Below, piece after piece: positions 21,701-60,486 of a DNA stretch of 64,000 bases. The DNA lies in assembly GCF_016859285.1 (NCBI RefSeq), contig NC_053410.1, positions 22,523,558 to 22,587,557 of the forward strand, in the 5' to 3' direction. The DNA comes from Xiphias gladius (lineage: Eukaryota; Chordata; Actinopteri; Istiophoriformes; Xiphiidae). Within the stretch, counting starts at the first letter, position 1. Each line of letters opens with the position of its first letter. The notes under the pieces are model-generated. The model was given only the letters and a program-made list of their open reading frames with translations. It did not search any database and was not told the origin of the DNA. The position numbers and the translations under genes are program-made.

Positions 21701-24540
21701 AAAAAATATTTTCTATGTGTATAATTAATTTAATCGGTAGGCAGATTTTACAACCTTTGGTTAGAGCCAGACTAGCTGTTTCTCCCTGTTTCCAGTCTTT
21801 ATGCTAAGCTAACTGTCTCCTGGCTTTAACTTCATATTGTACAGATGTAAGAGTGGTATCAATCTCCGCCTAAAACTAAAAGCATCAATCCCAAAATGTT
21901 AAGCTATTAAAGAGAAGAAAAAGATTTTCATTGCAAAAATCTTTTATTCCTCTCAACTTAATACCCTTATCTTTACTTACCTTTTGGTAATAGGAAGAAG
22001 ATGTGGCTTTGGGTTTTTATCACCCTGTGCTAATGAACCCAGCTCAGTTTTGTCCAGTAGGATCATCTTGTGTTTTAGTTCCTTGAACCTCTGCAGGTCT
22101 CCCTCATCCACTGACTCATCCTGCTCCTCCATACTGGACCCAGTCAGCTCTGACAGCTGAAGCTTCTCCACTAATGGCAACTCTACCGAGGAAACAGCCA
22201 TGGCAGACACAAGTGGTATGTGGGTGCAGCTAAGACTAGCAAAAACATCGCTGTCTAGAGCTACAGTGACTACAGTGGAAGTACATGATAACTGTTTGAC
22301 TAGCAAAAATTACTGATAGAATTCAGAGTTATTTTCGAACTGCAGCAAAGATTTACCAGCATTTTATGAGCAAATTCACGAAAAAATAGCAGGTAAAACA
22401 TTCCTTTCTAAACGTCTACGTGGATTACAGATTAGAATATGTGGCAAGCAAGTTTTGAGTGAATTAAACAATAACAGTGGCTGAATGTAACCCACACGTA
22501 GGATAATTAGACTCAAACAGACTAAATATTCCATGTTATCACAGCTGAAAAAGGTTGATGACAATGCAGTGTGTAAATGAATGGTGTATATTCAAATCCA
22601 CTAAATTTATACTCTGAGCCAATTAAATGAAAGGAGATTTCCCCTCAGAGACCAGAGCCCTGTCTTTGTTAATAACCTTGTAAGCAGGGAGATAAATGGT
22701 TTGATTGAGGGGTTTGGCTCTGTTCATTGTGCAGCAGCAGCCTCTCCTGTGGAGGGCTGTCTTGGGCTCCTCACAGCGATTACCTCCAGACAGTGCTTAG
22801 TGACAGAGAGCTCCTGTTTAGAGCCCACAGGTTATCGATCACTTTCATCTGGCTAAAAATACTGCAGAGCTGGAACAGGGGGTTGAAAAAAAAAGAGTCA
22901 GCTGCATAGCACGCGCCGTCTCCAAGGGAACAGGAGTCACACCAGTGAAGTGGTACCAGGGCAAGGAGCTATTTTTGTGGCCAGCCATTCTATCTTTGAC
23001 AAAAAGAGCAGATGGCTAGAATGCACGTGCATACTGGACACCTTGCTGCTGTGTTGGTTAAAAGTTAAAGTGCCTTTGATTCACCTGGAGGGGCCTTCCT
23101 CATGCTAATTTGTCGCTTAGCCATCGCACTCCTCAGGTACTGGAGGATGCCCTGGACACCCTGGTGCACAATGTCTTGTGGAGGAAAACTGATGGGACAG
23201 TTCCTCAGGTTCAGGCCTTTGAGGGTAACCACATTTCCTGGGGAAAAAAAGGAAATAATGAATCCTTTATAACTATGATTACATCTTACACTGTTTCTCA
23301 TTTAGCTGACACTCTTATCCAGATTAATTTACAACGAATGCATCAGTAGAGGAAGATTACATGCTGTACATTCCTCCATTACCTTCATTAATTTAATGCA
23401 AGTAGCAGTGCAGTAATAGGTTTAAGTGATAACAGAGGGAAGCAAAAAATTTTAAACCATACTCTATGTGCTTTCTAATAGTAACTACTAGTTATTCTTT
23501 GCATGTAATCCAGATCTACATTTGCTGTAAGCAAAAGGCTTCTTGAAACTGATGAAACAGAACAGCAGCTTGTTATTTCAAAGAGCAGAGACGCTGCTCG
23601 CTGAACTCACTGTTACTGAACCCAACTCACCCAACTCTGGTGGAAGTTCTGAGATAGGATTCCCTTCTAGCAGTAATGTTTTCAGAGACCTACATGAACC
23701 AAATCATAGATTATTAGAGGATTGTGAGGGCAATGCATTGATTAAGACACATATTTAGTCCTAAAATGAACAGTCATAAAGAAACCCAGATATGCTTATA
23801 TTAATGTTAATCTCATTTGCCACACCTTGGAATCGTGAATTTAGTTTTCAGAGCATATGCTACTTAACAGAAGAAGTCTAAGCAAAAAAATTCTCATCAA
23901 AAAAAGTTCTGAAATGTGAGAAATAAGCATACTGCACTCCCATGGCGGCCTAGGGGTTTGGAATCAATGGGCATTCATTTCAAAGCGCAGTTGCATAAGT
24001 AGCCTACCTGTGCAAGCCAATTTCAGCAGGGAGCGACACAATTTGGTTATTTCTGAGGTCCAGCCACTGCAGGTTGGGCAACCTGATGAACAATGAATCT
24101 GGGATACTGGATATCTGGTTGCCTTCAAGATATAAATACTGAAGATGACACAATGAGTAGTTAGAATGAATAGATAATGCAGAAGAATACCTTATGCAGA
24201 TATTACATTGTTGACCAAATGTTTTCGTGGATGATGTACTGTTTTTTTTTGCATGAAGCCACTGCAGCATGGAGTAGGCAGCTGGGTGTGTAGAGGTTGA
24301 CAAATGAACAGTAAAGTCGAAACTGACCTTTAGTGTTCTATTTTCCAAAATACTTCTCGAAACATGTTCTAGCTTAGTTCTGCTCAGACACAGTGTGTCT
24401 GTTGAATGATATTCAGCAAGCTCCTGTGGCTCTGCGTCCTCAGGCAGGAAGTGGGGAGTCTGTGGTCGGACAACACGGTTCCCAAAGACTGAGTTTCGCT
24501 GCTGGTCTGGAACCTCCTCCTTCTCCTCTGGGGAAGACAT
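18588..24540 (-). CDS. lrrc27: lrrc27, leucine-rich repeat-containing protein 27 (ten coding exons)
   Basis: Ten exons join into one 1338-base frame (445 aa plus stop), with compatible phases at every junction and AG/GT at every splice site. Human LRRC27 is about 530 aa. Residues 1-60 are a low-complexity N-terminus. Residues of about 65-150 form four consecutive LRRs (LKYLYLEGNQISSIP, LQWLDLRNNQIVSLP, LKTLLLEGNPISELP, LKGLNLRNCPISFPP), the last two closely matching human LRRC27 (LKTLLLERNPIKMLP, LKALNLRHCPLEFPP). Residues of about 250-335 are a Lys/Glu/Arg-rich, coiled-coil-like region (ERRQAAMKELKEKQAILEQ) matching the human ELQEKQALMEQQRR segment. The C-terminus has a second charged helix (ELERQIRASVEKMQERRR). 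Molecular function is unknown. The gene is divergent from stk32c and in tandem with pwwp2b, as I recall for human 10q26.3. An RFX X-box lies about 360 bp upstream of the ATG. Confidence 0.92.
18808..18928 (-). CDS. lrrc27: lrrc27 coding exon 9
   Basis: The acceptor is GGCCCCCCAG|ATCAGC. The donor GAAGAG|GTCAAA is weak at positions +4 to +6. The exon encodes residues 368-408, a charged helix RELERQIRASVEKMQERRR resembling human LEEKIKQHVLQMREQRR. The frame stays open into the following short intron, so intron retention would give a different C-terminus. Confidence 0.85.
19551..19648 (-). CDS. lrrc27: lrrc27 coding exon 8
   Basis: The acceptor is CTGTTACAG|GAGGCA and the donor GACCAG|GTACAT. 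The exon encodes residues 336-367 (EAEADLKPVVEDSNDTM to ECEET). Homology here is weak; the exon rests on splice sites and phase continuity. Confidence 0.75.
20272..20377 (-). CDS. lrrc27: lrrc27 coding exon 7
   Basis: The acceptor is TCCCTTAG|AAGCCA and the donor CGAGAG|GTATGT. The exon encodes residues 300-335, a very basic helix (QEALRNWRTQAKITQEKK then WEHKQKKKERQKK). It corresponds to the human RALQEWRERAQRMRKRK segment. Confidence 0.88.
20671..20811 (-). CDS. lrrc27: lrrc27 coding exon 6
   Basis: The acceptor is TTTGTCAG|AAAAAA and the donor GAGAAA|GTAAGC. The exon encodes about residues 253-299, with IIPELPLFDTQHWKR followed by the charged helix RRQAAMKELKEKQAILEQ. This matches the human ILPDLL and ALRELQEKQALMEQ blocks. 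Confidence 0.9.
21265..21912. mobile_element. Foldback MITE family A, copy 2 (in lrrc27 intron 5)
   Basis: The left part contains GCTTAGCATAAAGACTGGAA. The right part contains the inverse (TTCCAGTCTTTATGCTAAGC), so the element is a large imperfect palindrome. The ends resemble AATAGTT...CCAAAATGTT...CTATT. It lies between lrrc27 exons 5 and 6, with no effect on the reading frame. Confidence 0.75.
21981..22182 (-). CDS. lrrc27: lrrc27 coding exon 5
   Basis: The acceptor is TCGGTAG|AGTTGC and the donor AAAAG|GTAAGT. The exon encodes about residues 186-252 (LPLVEKLQLSELTGSS to PHLLPITK), an acidic linker with DLQRFKELKHKM. It aligns with the human VEKPDLSEL and EEIRRFWKLRQ segments. Confidence 0.88.
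23085..23237 (-). CDS. lrrc27: lrrc27 coding exon 4 (last LRR)
   Basis: The acceptor is TCCCCAG|GAAATG and the donor CCAG|GTGAAT. The exon encodes about residues 135-185, including LKGLNLRNCPISFPP and a helix VQGILQYLRSAMAKR that matches human LRRC27 (VAIQRFLRMWAVE). Confidence 0.92.
23283..23345 (-). repeat. SINE-like tail fragment in lrrc27 intron 3
   Basis: CATTTAGCTGACACTCTTAT, followed by CCAGATTAATTTACAACGAA, resembles the widespread fish segment CATTTAGCAGACGCTTTTAT CCAAAGCGACTTACAA in inverted orientation. It is related to the plus-orientation piece at 33955-34055. Confidence 0.55.
23631..23689 (-). CDS. lrrc27: lrrc27 coding exon 3 (LRR)
   Basis: The acceptor is CATGTAG|GTCTCT and the donor TTGG|GTGAGT. 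This 59-base exon supplies the third LRR, LKTLLLEGNPISELPPELG. It was found by splice phase and homology because it is too short to stand out as an open frame. Confidence 0.9.
24008..24138 (-). CDS. lrrc27: lrrc27 coding exon 2 (LRR)
   Basis: The acceptor is ATCTTCAG|TATTTA and the donor CACAG|GTAGGC. The exon encodes residues 72-114 plus two bases, two LRRs ending PAEIGLH. The intron before it is only 189 bp. Confidence 0.92.
24328..24540 (-). CDS. lrrc27: lrrc27 coding exon 1
   Basis: Encodes residues 1-71, from MSSPEEKEEV to ENRTLK, and ends in phase 0 at donor AAG|GTCAGT. The start is the first ATG in the frame (TTCCACGATGT). The peptide has no signal sequence and contains the cap of the LRR block (TDTLCLSRTKLEHV). 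Confidence 0.88.
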
Positions 24541-26389
24541 CGTGGAAGAAATGCAGAGAAGTTGTCAGGAAATCGGAATCAGAAAGTCCATGCATGTGTC
24601 AAATTCAATGGACAGGTTTCGTCTAAACTGCTTTTGCTGGGGATTTTAACCTGCCTAGAAGCAGGTGCTCGCTATTCATTCTCTGCTGCTACCTAACATT
24701 AGCGAACAGTTCTTTCCCTGCTGACCCCACTGATGTACCACCGCCGTATTAGCTTACCTGGTATCTGAGTAAACATAGTCATAAACATGAGAAAAAGACT
24801 CAGTGTCTTCCTGAAAGAAACACTTCATAAAAACAAGAAAAAAAATGAAACAGCAAAATGTCACGCTAAGTTGTAGCTACTGCTTCCCGGGTTTGACGGA
24901 GTAACCATGGCAACGCGGTCAACACTAACTACCGCAACTGTCCACGTGCCAACGAGGCGAACTGCATTCATAATGTATCAACCAGAGAATTTATTTAAAT
25001 GTGAAACGTGAGCAGGTCACATACCAAAGCTACGCTGAACAACATTATAGATATCATCCTTTATGATGTGCAGTACTGTAACAGGGCAGCAACAGGAGTA
25101 AATATAGCTGGTGTTCGGATTGAAGACAAAGTGTTAACCCCCCCCCCATCACTGATCCGGCACCACCCATCCATCTTCTAATGAGACTGTGAAATCATTC
25201 ACTGTGGTTCAGTTGGGCTTTAGGATAGCAGCAGTTCTCTGCTGGTAACAATCAGCGAAAACCCTCCAGTTTGTAATGAGCCATCCTGGCTTCACCCACA
25301 GAGGCTGGTCCTTGTGTGTTGATATGCATGACAGTCTGTGATACACGGCTACGTCGACTACAGTCACTGGCCAGCAACTGTCACACTACTCTCACGACTG
25401 TCAAGTTAGTCAGAAAGCGTAGGGGACGCTTCCGGTTATGACTTTCAATATAAAAATCTCCTGAGCAAACGTTTGAAGTAAAAGCACAACAACAAGGATT
25501 ACACTACACTAGAATGATTTCTTGATAGATATAAATCAAAATGTCTCTGTTTTTTCTGTTCCTCTAAAGGCTACTTACGTGCTCTATAGGCTACAGACCA
25601 CAATGGAAAACATGTTATTTTGATAGACATCATGCTCCTTCCCTAAACTTACTTATTTGTACAGACTGTATTTAATCACCGATAAATTAATTTTGCATCT
25701 GATATTACTTTGATATTGATTCATGACGCCACACTTCACTTGAAACCTGTAACCTAAATTTACTGAACTACCCTATTGACTGCTTTATTGTAAATTATTT
25801 AAATGAATTGATCAATTTAATGAATCTATCTAATAATCTAGGCTCACGTACTGTTTGCATTTCATGTTCTCCAATTGATCTCAGTGTTGCCACCACCAGT
25901 AGCTGCTGATTTGAAGTGACTACCGTGCCGATATATCGTTTATGCTTTTATTGCCAGCGCAAAAATACTTTGACTTCCTGCTTTGTTAAGCTAACTGTGT
26001 GAAATCGACGCAGCTCTTACTCTCAGCCCTGACAAACATAAGTCTCTCGGTTTGGCTGGCAGGCTACGGAAGACAGCCGAACAATACCAGTACCGAGTGC
26101 TTATATTAACCTCCAGCGCTAACTAACTGAAGCGTCTTTCTTTTAAAATAGTTTCCATACCGTCGGCACCTGCTACACTTGCGCTCCCCGTGTTTTTTGT
26201 GTGTGTTTTTTAAAGACTTTAACTCGCCGTGCTCAAATTTTCGGCAGAATAAATAACGGAGAAATAAAGCCAAAATAACGGACATGGTTTGGGTGAAATG
26301 TACGGTTATTCCTACTGTCTTCTGAGGAGGGTGTCCAACACAGAGCTGTAGTTTCTCTTCAAGAGGCAAGGAATGCAATCTGAGCATCA
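24541..26389. promoter_or_regulatory. Divergent lrrc27 / stk32c promoter region
   Basis: The two genes start in opposite directions 1.85 kb apart. The part near lrrc27 contains an RFX X-box. The part near stk32c (25900-26389) holds the presumed stk32c 5' UTR, and an in-frame TGA lies 9 bases upstream of the first stk32c ATG. There is a C-homopolymer at 25137-25148. No repeat family was recognised here. Confidence 0.5.
24901..24914. promoter_or_regulatory. RFX X-box motif (GTAACCATGGCAAC)
   Basis: This is an exact fit to the RFX consensus GTNRCC-N(0-3)-RGYAAC, near-palindromic with a 2-bp spacer. It lies 361 bp upstream of the lrrc27 ATG, where X-boxes of ciliary genes are commonly found, and about 1.5 kb upstream of stk32c. 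Function is inferred from sequence only. Confidence 0.6.
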
Positions 26390-53544
<27,155 letters not shown>

Positions 53545-55641
53545 TAACCTCCATTTTCCATGCAATGGGTGTGTGTTTTCTGTACCTTCCAATTACCTAA
53601 CACAGTAATTATCTCCACCAAAGAATCACAGAAGGCCAGGCAGAACGAGCTGTGAGAGATTACACTGTAGTTCTCATCATATTATGGTGCTTACAAGATA
53701 AATAATTTTTCTGTTTTAATAATAGTTATAAATACGCTTTATGTAATTGTCTCTATAAAATCACTTAGAGGAAAGCCAATTTACTTTTCATTCCAACCTG
53801 AACCTGTTGGGAGTTTTGACCCCACATCTCCATTTAATTACAGAGCAGCACAATACTGTGGCTGCATTTGTCATCATACTCAATGGTTGGGCTGTATATA
53901 GTGGGGAAGACAACTTACCGTGGTTCAACCTTGTCTCAGGTGCCAGTGTCATCATTGGCAGCCATTGTTGATAAAACAGACATTTTGGATTAACCTGTGA
54001 CCCAGTTTTTAGTGGAAGAATTCCTTTGTGTTTGCATTGAATGCCTATATGAGACTTAAGTAATGAATTCAGGGTGCATGGTATGTGTGTCTACACACAA
54101 TTGGACTCTTGAGATTGGAACAGTTTATCTTCATTTTGAATCCCAAATATCAGGGCTAATATTTGTTCATTAGTCATGTCTGTGCACGCCTTTGTAAATT
54201 CTCTCGGCTTTGCTCTTCTCAAAACACTTTTTTCCCCAAAAACAAGTCCCTCTGTTATATGGAAAGTCATTGCCCAATGCTGAATACATTACCATGTGAA
54301 TTTATGTTAATTTTTAGTTATTGCTTTGTTCCCTCGAGCTGCTGTCACTTCCCTTATGATACTGAAAGGAATCTGCAGTAAGCCGGGAAATACACTATGT
54401 GCAGGCCGAACTTCAGAGACAGAAGCAGGGCAGCCCAGATGTTTGAAATACTGATTTACACTCAGTCCAGTTTTTTTGTAAGACATGCCACACATGAAGA
54501 AATGTGCATTCATGTTTTTGGTTAAAAATTTAAATATTAAGAGCTTGAAATAAGCTGCTGTCCTGCTTTAGATAGAAAAAAGACATGAACGTGACAGTTA
54601 GTTATAATGGAAAGGTGTTATTTCTTTGTGGACACTTCCCTTTCTTCCGCATTGGACGAGAGAAGCCGACTTCTTCATCCAAGAGGCTGGGGAAATAGAA
54701 ATGGTCCTTGTCTGAAACCTAGCTTCTAGTTACGCAATATCTGTAATTAAGTCATTTTACCACACATGTTTATGGAGACATGTGCATGCACATACAGACA
54801 AACTATACTCACATAGTCAGACAGACAGATGCAAAGAGATGTCCCAATAAGATTTGTCCTTGTTAAAGGTCATCTTGTCTGTTTTTATTCGCCCCACTGT
54901 GGCGTCACTCTGTGTTCCTGCTGTTTCTGAATACTTCACAGCATGAGTCTTTAGCTTCCCACAGAACACACTAAAGCATATTGGTGTGTATGTGAGCAGA
55001 GTTGTAACTGGAAATAAATAAGAGGGGTAAACCATGACCTCTAGTTGTCATTCATTACAGCACAAACTATAGTTTAATGTAATTTGGTTATAATGATTCA
55101 AAAATAAACCATTATAAAAAGTAAAATACCACAACATAAAGACATTGATGTGTGTGTCAAAAGTGACAAAAAGGGAGGACAGAATCAGGCACAAACAGAG
55201 AGAGAGAGATATTTATCTCACACTGTAGCACTATGAAACAAGATCTGTATATTCCAGCTTATGCGGATACTCAAACAAAATGGGTTCTTTAGTGTGCAGT
55301 ACTGTATATGTTTGTGCGTGTGCTTTGTGGGACTCATTCTTGCATAGCGGGGAGTCATGACGTACGTTGGAGCTGAGAATGGGAAACTGCCAGAGGGAAA
55401 GCAAAGGGAACCTCCTCTTCAAAAAGCCATCTGCAAACATGGCTAACACTGGTTTACTTGGTTCTTCATCACCCCATCTTTACTCTCTTTCCATCTCTCG
55501 TTTTTAATATACATAAAGTGTTAGTGTGGGTATCTTTCTCTACCACTCTTCACACACGAGTTTCTCTCTATGTCATCTTCCCCAGTCTTGGTTTCAACTT
55601 ATGTATAGCTTACATTAGAATGCCTTACTTAACTAACACTT

Positions 55642-55643
<2 letters not shown>

Positions 55644-55707
<64 letters not shown>

Positions 55708-55905
55708 TGTGTATGTGTGTGTGTATGTATGTGTGTATGTATGTGTGTGTGTGTATATATGTGTGTGTGTGTATGTGTGTATGTATGTGTGTGTGTATGT
55801 GTGTGTATGTATGTGTGTATGTATGTGTGTGTATGTATGTGTATGTATGTGTGAATGTGTATATATGTATATGTATGTATGTGTATATGTATATATATAT
55901 ATATT
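55644..55905. repeat. Long (GT)n / (GTAT)n microsatellite
   Basis: About 56 bases of pure GT grade into interrupted GTGTATGT repeats and end in (AT)n at about 55886-55903. Apparent Cys/Val and Thr/His open frames across it are repeat artefacts. Confidence 0.95.
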
Positions 55906-58900
55906 TGGCATTAATATCAGTAAAATCTTCATCAGTTCCCATCCCTAATTAGGCTTTATTCACATTAACCCTCTGTTAACAAGAGTCTTCCTCCCTCTCT
56001 CAGGTTCTTATTTCAGATTTCTTGGTGCAGATTGGTTTCTCTTTATCCGTCTCTACTGCTCTCACATTTCAATTCGATTGCATGTTTTATGGGCATGGCA
56101 GTAAAGAGACCTGTGTTGGCAAAGCAGTATAGTATTATTACAAATAAAATATGGCAGTAATATTGTTTGAATTTCCACTCTAAGCGCAGTCTTTCTTTAA
56201 TTCTCTCTGGTGTTTTGGAGCATCTGTCCTCTACTAGTTGGGGATGAAGAGTGATGGTAGGTAGGTGGGATTATTAACACAGCAGTGGAAGATATAGCTC
56301 ATTTCTAACATGCCTGCTCGAGGGCTGGAAGGCCATATACAGCACCAGAGTAAGGATAATTGCCTGCTCCCCTGTTGCTCTTTCGCTCCTCCTCTCTTTC
56401 CCCATGAGCATTACACTTTTGCCCCCCTTTGTCAGTCCATCTTCTCATCTCAGGCTGCATATGATACTGCTGTTTCCGCTGTAGGGCTCATTAAGGCCTG
56501 TGCTTTGATAGCTTGAGGGGGGAGTTGACACTCGTGGGGGACATGACAGTCATCGGCACTGACAGGAGTTTAGTGAGGGCTTCTTAATGCCAACAGTCAG
56601 ATGGACAGGTAAACATCGAAACAGAGACAGGAGAGCACAAAAGGAGGCGGATAGAGACAGACAAAGAAGGTCAGAGGTGGTACAGGAGCTCAGCTGGTGG
56701 TTTCTACATCCTCATACCCTGTACCACTCACACACTTCAGTGGGAATAAACCCTCATTAGGACAGAGTGTGGCGGACGTAGAAAGACAGATGAACAGAGG
56801 TAGGCACTGGAAATAAGTGTGACTGGAGGAGAGAAGGAGATGAGGGGAAAAGGACAGCGAGAGAGGCTGTGACACCTTCTTCTTTTTGGGGAAGGCACCA
56901 GCATCTGTGGAAAGGTCAGCATATGATGAAGCCTTTGTTAGCGTTTTCTCTCTCTCCGTTAGCCCTGCAGGGCTCCCAGACACACTGAGAGTCCCCCAGG
57001 CTCTAAAGACTGACAGCCTCATCTTGGTCATAAAGACTTCTCCCTCGTGTTTACCTTCTAGCTGCAGGTGTTATGACTCAGATGAGAACCGGTTTTGCAG
57101 AGTGCAGCTTTGCAGCACAGTCCAGTCACAGTGTAACCCTCAGCAACCTATAAGCTTAGAAATGTATGCTCTTCTATTATGCTACACTTCTATAGGCTTC
57201 AGTTCAAAGTTCCACTGCATAACCACTGAAAGAGGCAGGGGCCATATGGATAAAATAGCTTCAGGACTTGAAAAGCTGTTTGAGAACAAAATCCACAGAG
57301 CTCAGAAATCTTGAAATGCCCCATGTTCATTTGTCCTCTTTTCATTTCGTAATTTTACCCATCTGTATTTCTGTTGATAAAATTGCGGGGCAGATTTAGA
57401 TTCCAGAAAAAATAGGCCATTTGGAGGCGTTAATATTAACATTCCTGCCAACAAAATGTAATATACGTGGTAGAAAATGAGAATGGCAGCAATGCCAGCC
57501 ACAAAGCTGTCATGAGCTCTAAAATTTTCACCACAGTGTGCTTATTCAATCATCGTCCAAGTATGCCAAAGCTTGTCTTTGTATATGGACATAACTACAC
57601 ACGTTAATGAGAAATTTATCAAGGGTATTGTAGCATTTTCACTAATAATAGGGTTAAATTCTTCCTTGTATTCATTATCATTCCAACCATTCTTCCCCAG
57701 AGAATACCAGAACTCTCAGTATTCACATGTACTGTAATATAGTTTAACTTCACTGCCTATGTTAGCCAGAAACAGGAGTTTTTTTCCTCCTCCACATTTA
57801 TACACACATCTGTGTAGCTCCATGGAGAATGAATTGCAAGACTGTGACAGTATCCAGCATTTTTTTAGGATAAGGTTACATTTTCTGATGAAAATCTGAT
57901 AGAGAACCATGATAAAATCAGTCTCATTTGGCTTTAAAAGTTCACATAACAATTCCATCAAATGCCCTTTCATCATGAGTGCAGCTGCCCTAGGCTGGAC
58001 ATCACGATGGATAGGTATGATGATACTATAAATTGACATTTTTGGTATGAGTGGCTGCATTTGGCCAGCATTAATCAGCTCCAATGGATATTCCAGTGGA
58101 AATTGGCTCTGGATGCTAACGGAGTTTAGGCTAACGATTGCAGCTCTGTCCTGCTCTTTATCGCATTTGGGGAAATTTACACACCAGCAACCCCATCCAG
58201 CTTGAACTGAAATAGGGTTACATTTGCAAAACACATAAGTTAATCCTTATCCTACCTCTGTTTAAAGGCCCAATTGTTTAAATAAATACTAAGAATTATG
58301 AGTAGTAAATCCGCCACCGTTATTACGGTAAAATGCCTATGTGCTGTGCGAAAATGGAAGGCTTGACAGTAAGGTGGCATTGATTAGTGATTTAATCTCT
58401 AAATTGTGTAAGCTAAAATGCTCATACATTTGACGGAGCAAATATTTGTATGATGGTGTTGTGGTTGGTCCCGCAGGGATACGAATGGTGAAATGAGTGA
58501 CATTCCCTTCAATAGAAAGCTCAGGGAATTAAACCTCCAAACAGATGAAAGACCAGAGCTGCAATCTGTCAGATGTAGGAACTAAAATGCAATGTCAAAT
58601 CCCTCCAGTTAACAAGACTGCGATCAAGGTAACAGGCAGGATGTCAATCATTGTACGGGTCAATTTAATCCCACACTAATATATTAAGCCTTTATTTTAA
58701 AAGAAGACATAGTATATTATGCAGTTTCTGTTAGGTCATGGTAGCTTGAGTTATCAAAAAGCATGTATTTCCATCATAATGATATTGAACAAGATATCAG
58801 ATAACAGTTTTCCAAATTCTTTTATGCTGATGAACATGTATGAGATATTCCATCTTTAATGAAATATGCACCTACACCTCTAACTCCTTCAGTAAACCTA

Positions 58901-59311
58901 AAGAGAATATACTGAGATAAGCCGTCCGGCACTTTTTGAACATCTTTGGTCTACTTTACATTCTTATTGCATGTAATCCTTATTATACCGTCCTTATATT
59001 TTCCCACCTTCATACACGAGTGGCTTAAAAGTTTTTCTGGGTGTTTTAAATAAATTGGAGGTAAGCACAGACTCTAGGGAAGCTTGTTTATACATTCGTG
59101 CTTTGAGAACAGTTTTCTGCCATTTGCTCTCTTTGCTCAGAGGGAATTTTAGAATTTTTATATCAGTTGGAATTTTTATATCAGTTGAATAATGTGTATT
59201 TAAGATTGTGTATCAGCCAATGATGTGACCAAGCCACATTAAAATTCCGTGTTTATTCAGTGCAATTCAGTGACTCACAGTGGTCCACTAATTCAGTTTT
59301 TTAGCGTCACA

Positions 59312-59673
59312 GCTAGAGCTGAAATGATTAGTAAATTAATTGATTAGCTGACAGACAGAAAATTAATAGGCAACTATTCTGATAATTGGGTACTTGTTTT
59401 TATTTGTGATCATTCATTCTTAAGCAAAAATTAAAGATTTTCACTGGCTCCAGCTTTTCAAATTGGAGAATTTGCTGCAGTTAGTCACTTATCACTTTTA
59501 ACTGAATATCTTTACGTTTTGGAGTGTTGGTTCGTCAAAACAAGACATTTAAAGATGTCACCCTGTACTCTGGGAAAAGAGAGCACTGGTATCACTCAGT
59601 ATTAGCAGATACTGAGAATTTAGCTATATGAATGAGTATTGGGAGAGAAAGAGTCACATTGATGCAGCCCTAT
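59312..59673. repeat. GCTGCA-type interspersed repeat (family B), degraded copy
   Basis: It opens GCTAGAGCTGAAATGATTAG and ends TGATGCAGCCCTA, which inverts the family start. The interior includes ACAGAAAATTAATAGGCAAC and GTTGGTTCGTCAAAACAAGA. It is immediately left of the Harbinger-like MITE. Confidence 0.55.
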
Positions 59674-59941
59674 TATTAGTCTTTTCAGTTTTAACAGGGA
59701 GCCGACTGTTTTGGCTTTTCCCTTAGTTACACCAAATCCCTGTATAATTTTCAGTGATTGTCGGAAGAGATGATTTCAGAGACGCATGCACTCACAGGCT
59801 ATCAGAGTAATATGTCCTTGGGTGTGTGAATGTATGTGAAGTCCTGATGTGCTTGCACTGAAAGTGTTATCATACTGTGTACTGTAAAGTCATTTGTGGG
59901 GCTAATAGTTGACCAAATGTTAGTGGATAAGTAGAGTCTTA

Positions 59942-60486
59942 TGGGCCTTTTCCACCACATGGTACCGGCTCAACTGGACTCGACTCTACTCGCCATTTTT
60001 AGTTTTCCATCGGGCAAAAGATGTGGATAATACCTGGTACCTGGCACTTTTTTTTTTGGTATAACCTTTGTTGAGCTTCCAAGCAAGCTGAGACAATACC
60101 AAAAGGTGACACTGGTTAAACCCTGCAGATTAATGTTTGGTCAAAGAGAATCATCACTGTCGCTATTTCATCATTGTGTGAGAGAGGACGTCCCGACGTC
60201 CTGCCATTTCTAAATAGCCAGGCTACTGTACTCTAATCACTGTAGCCTGTATTATATTTAGTTATTATACTATACGATATTCAGAACATACAGAGAATAA
60301 AGAACAGCATCCCTTCGATATCCTCCATTGTACCTGTGTGTAACGTTGAAAATGACGTCATGGCAGTTTCATGTCGCTACTACATGGACGGGGTACTATA
60401 TCTGAGGTGGAAAAAGAAATACCTGGTACCAAAAGCGATTGGAATCGAATCAAGTTGAGCCGGTACCATGCAGTGGAAAAACGCTA
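59942..60486. mobile_element. Harbinger-like MITE, 545 bp, with TTA target duplication
   Basis: The left end TGGGCCTTTTCCACCACATG, continuing GTACCGGCTCAACT, is matched by the inverted right end (reading inward TAGCGTTTTTCCACTGCATG, continuing GTACCGGCTCAACT). TTA flanks both sides (59939-59941 and 60487-60489), as expected for PIF/Harbinger insertions. There is no coding capacity. A GACGTCccGACGTC repeat lies near the centre (60188-60201). Confidence 0.72.

Noticed and set aside
55640..55952. Cys/Val-rich and Thr/His-rich open frames
   Set aside because: They are translations of the GT/GTAT microsatellite.
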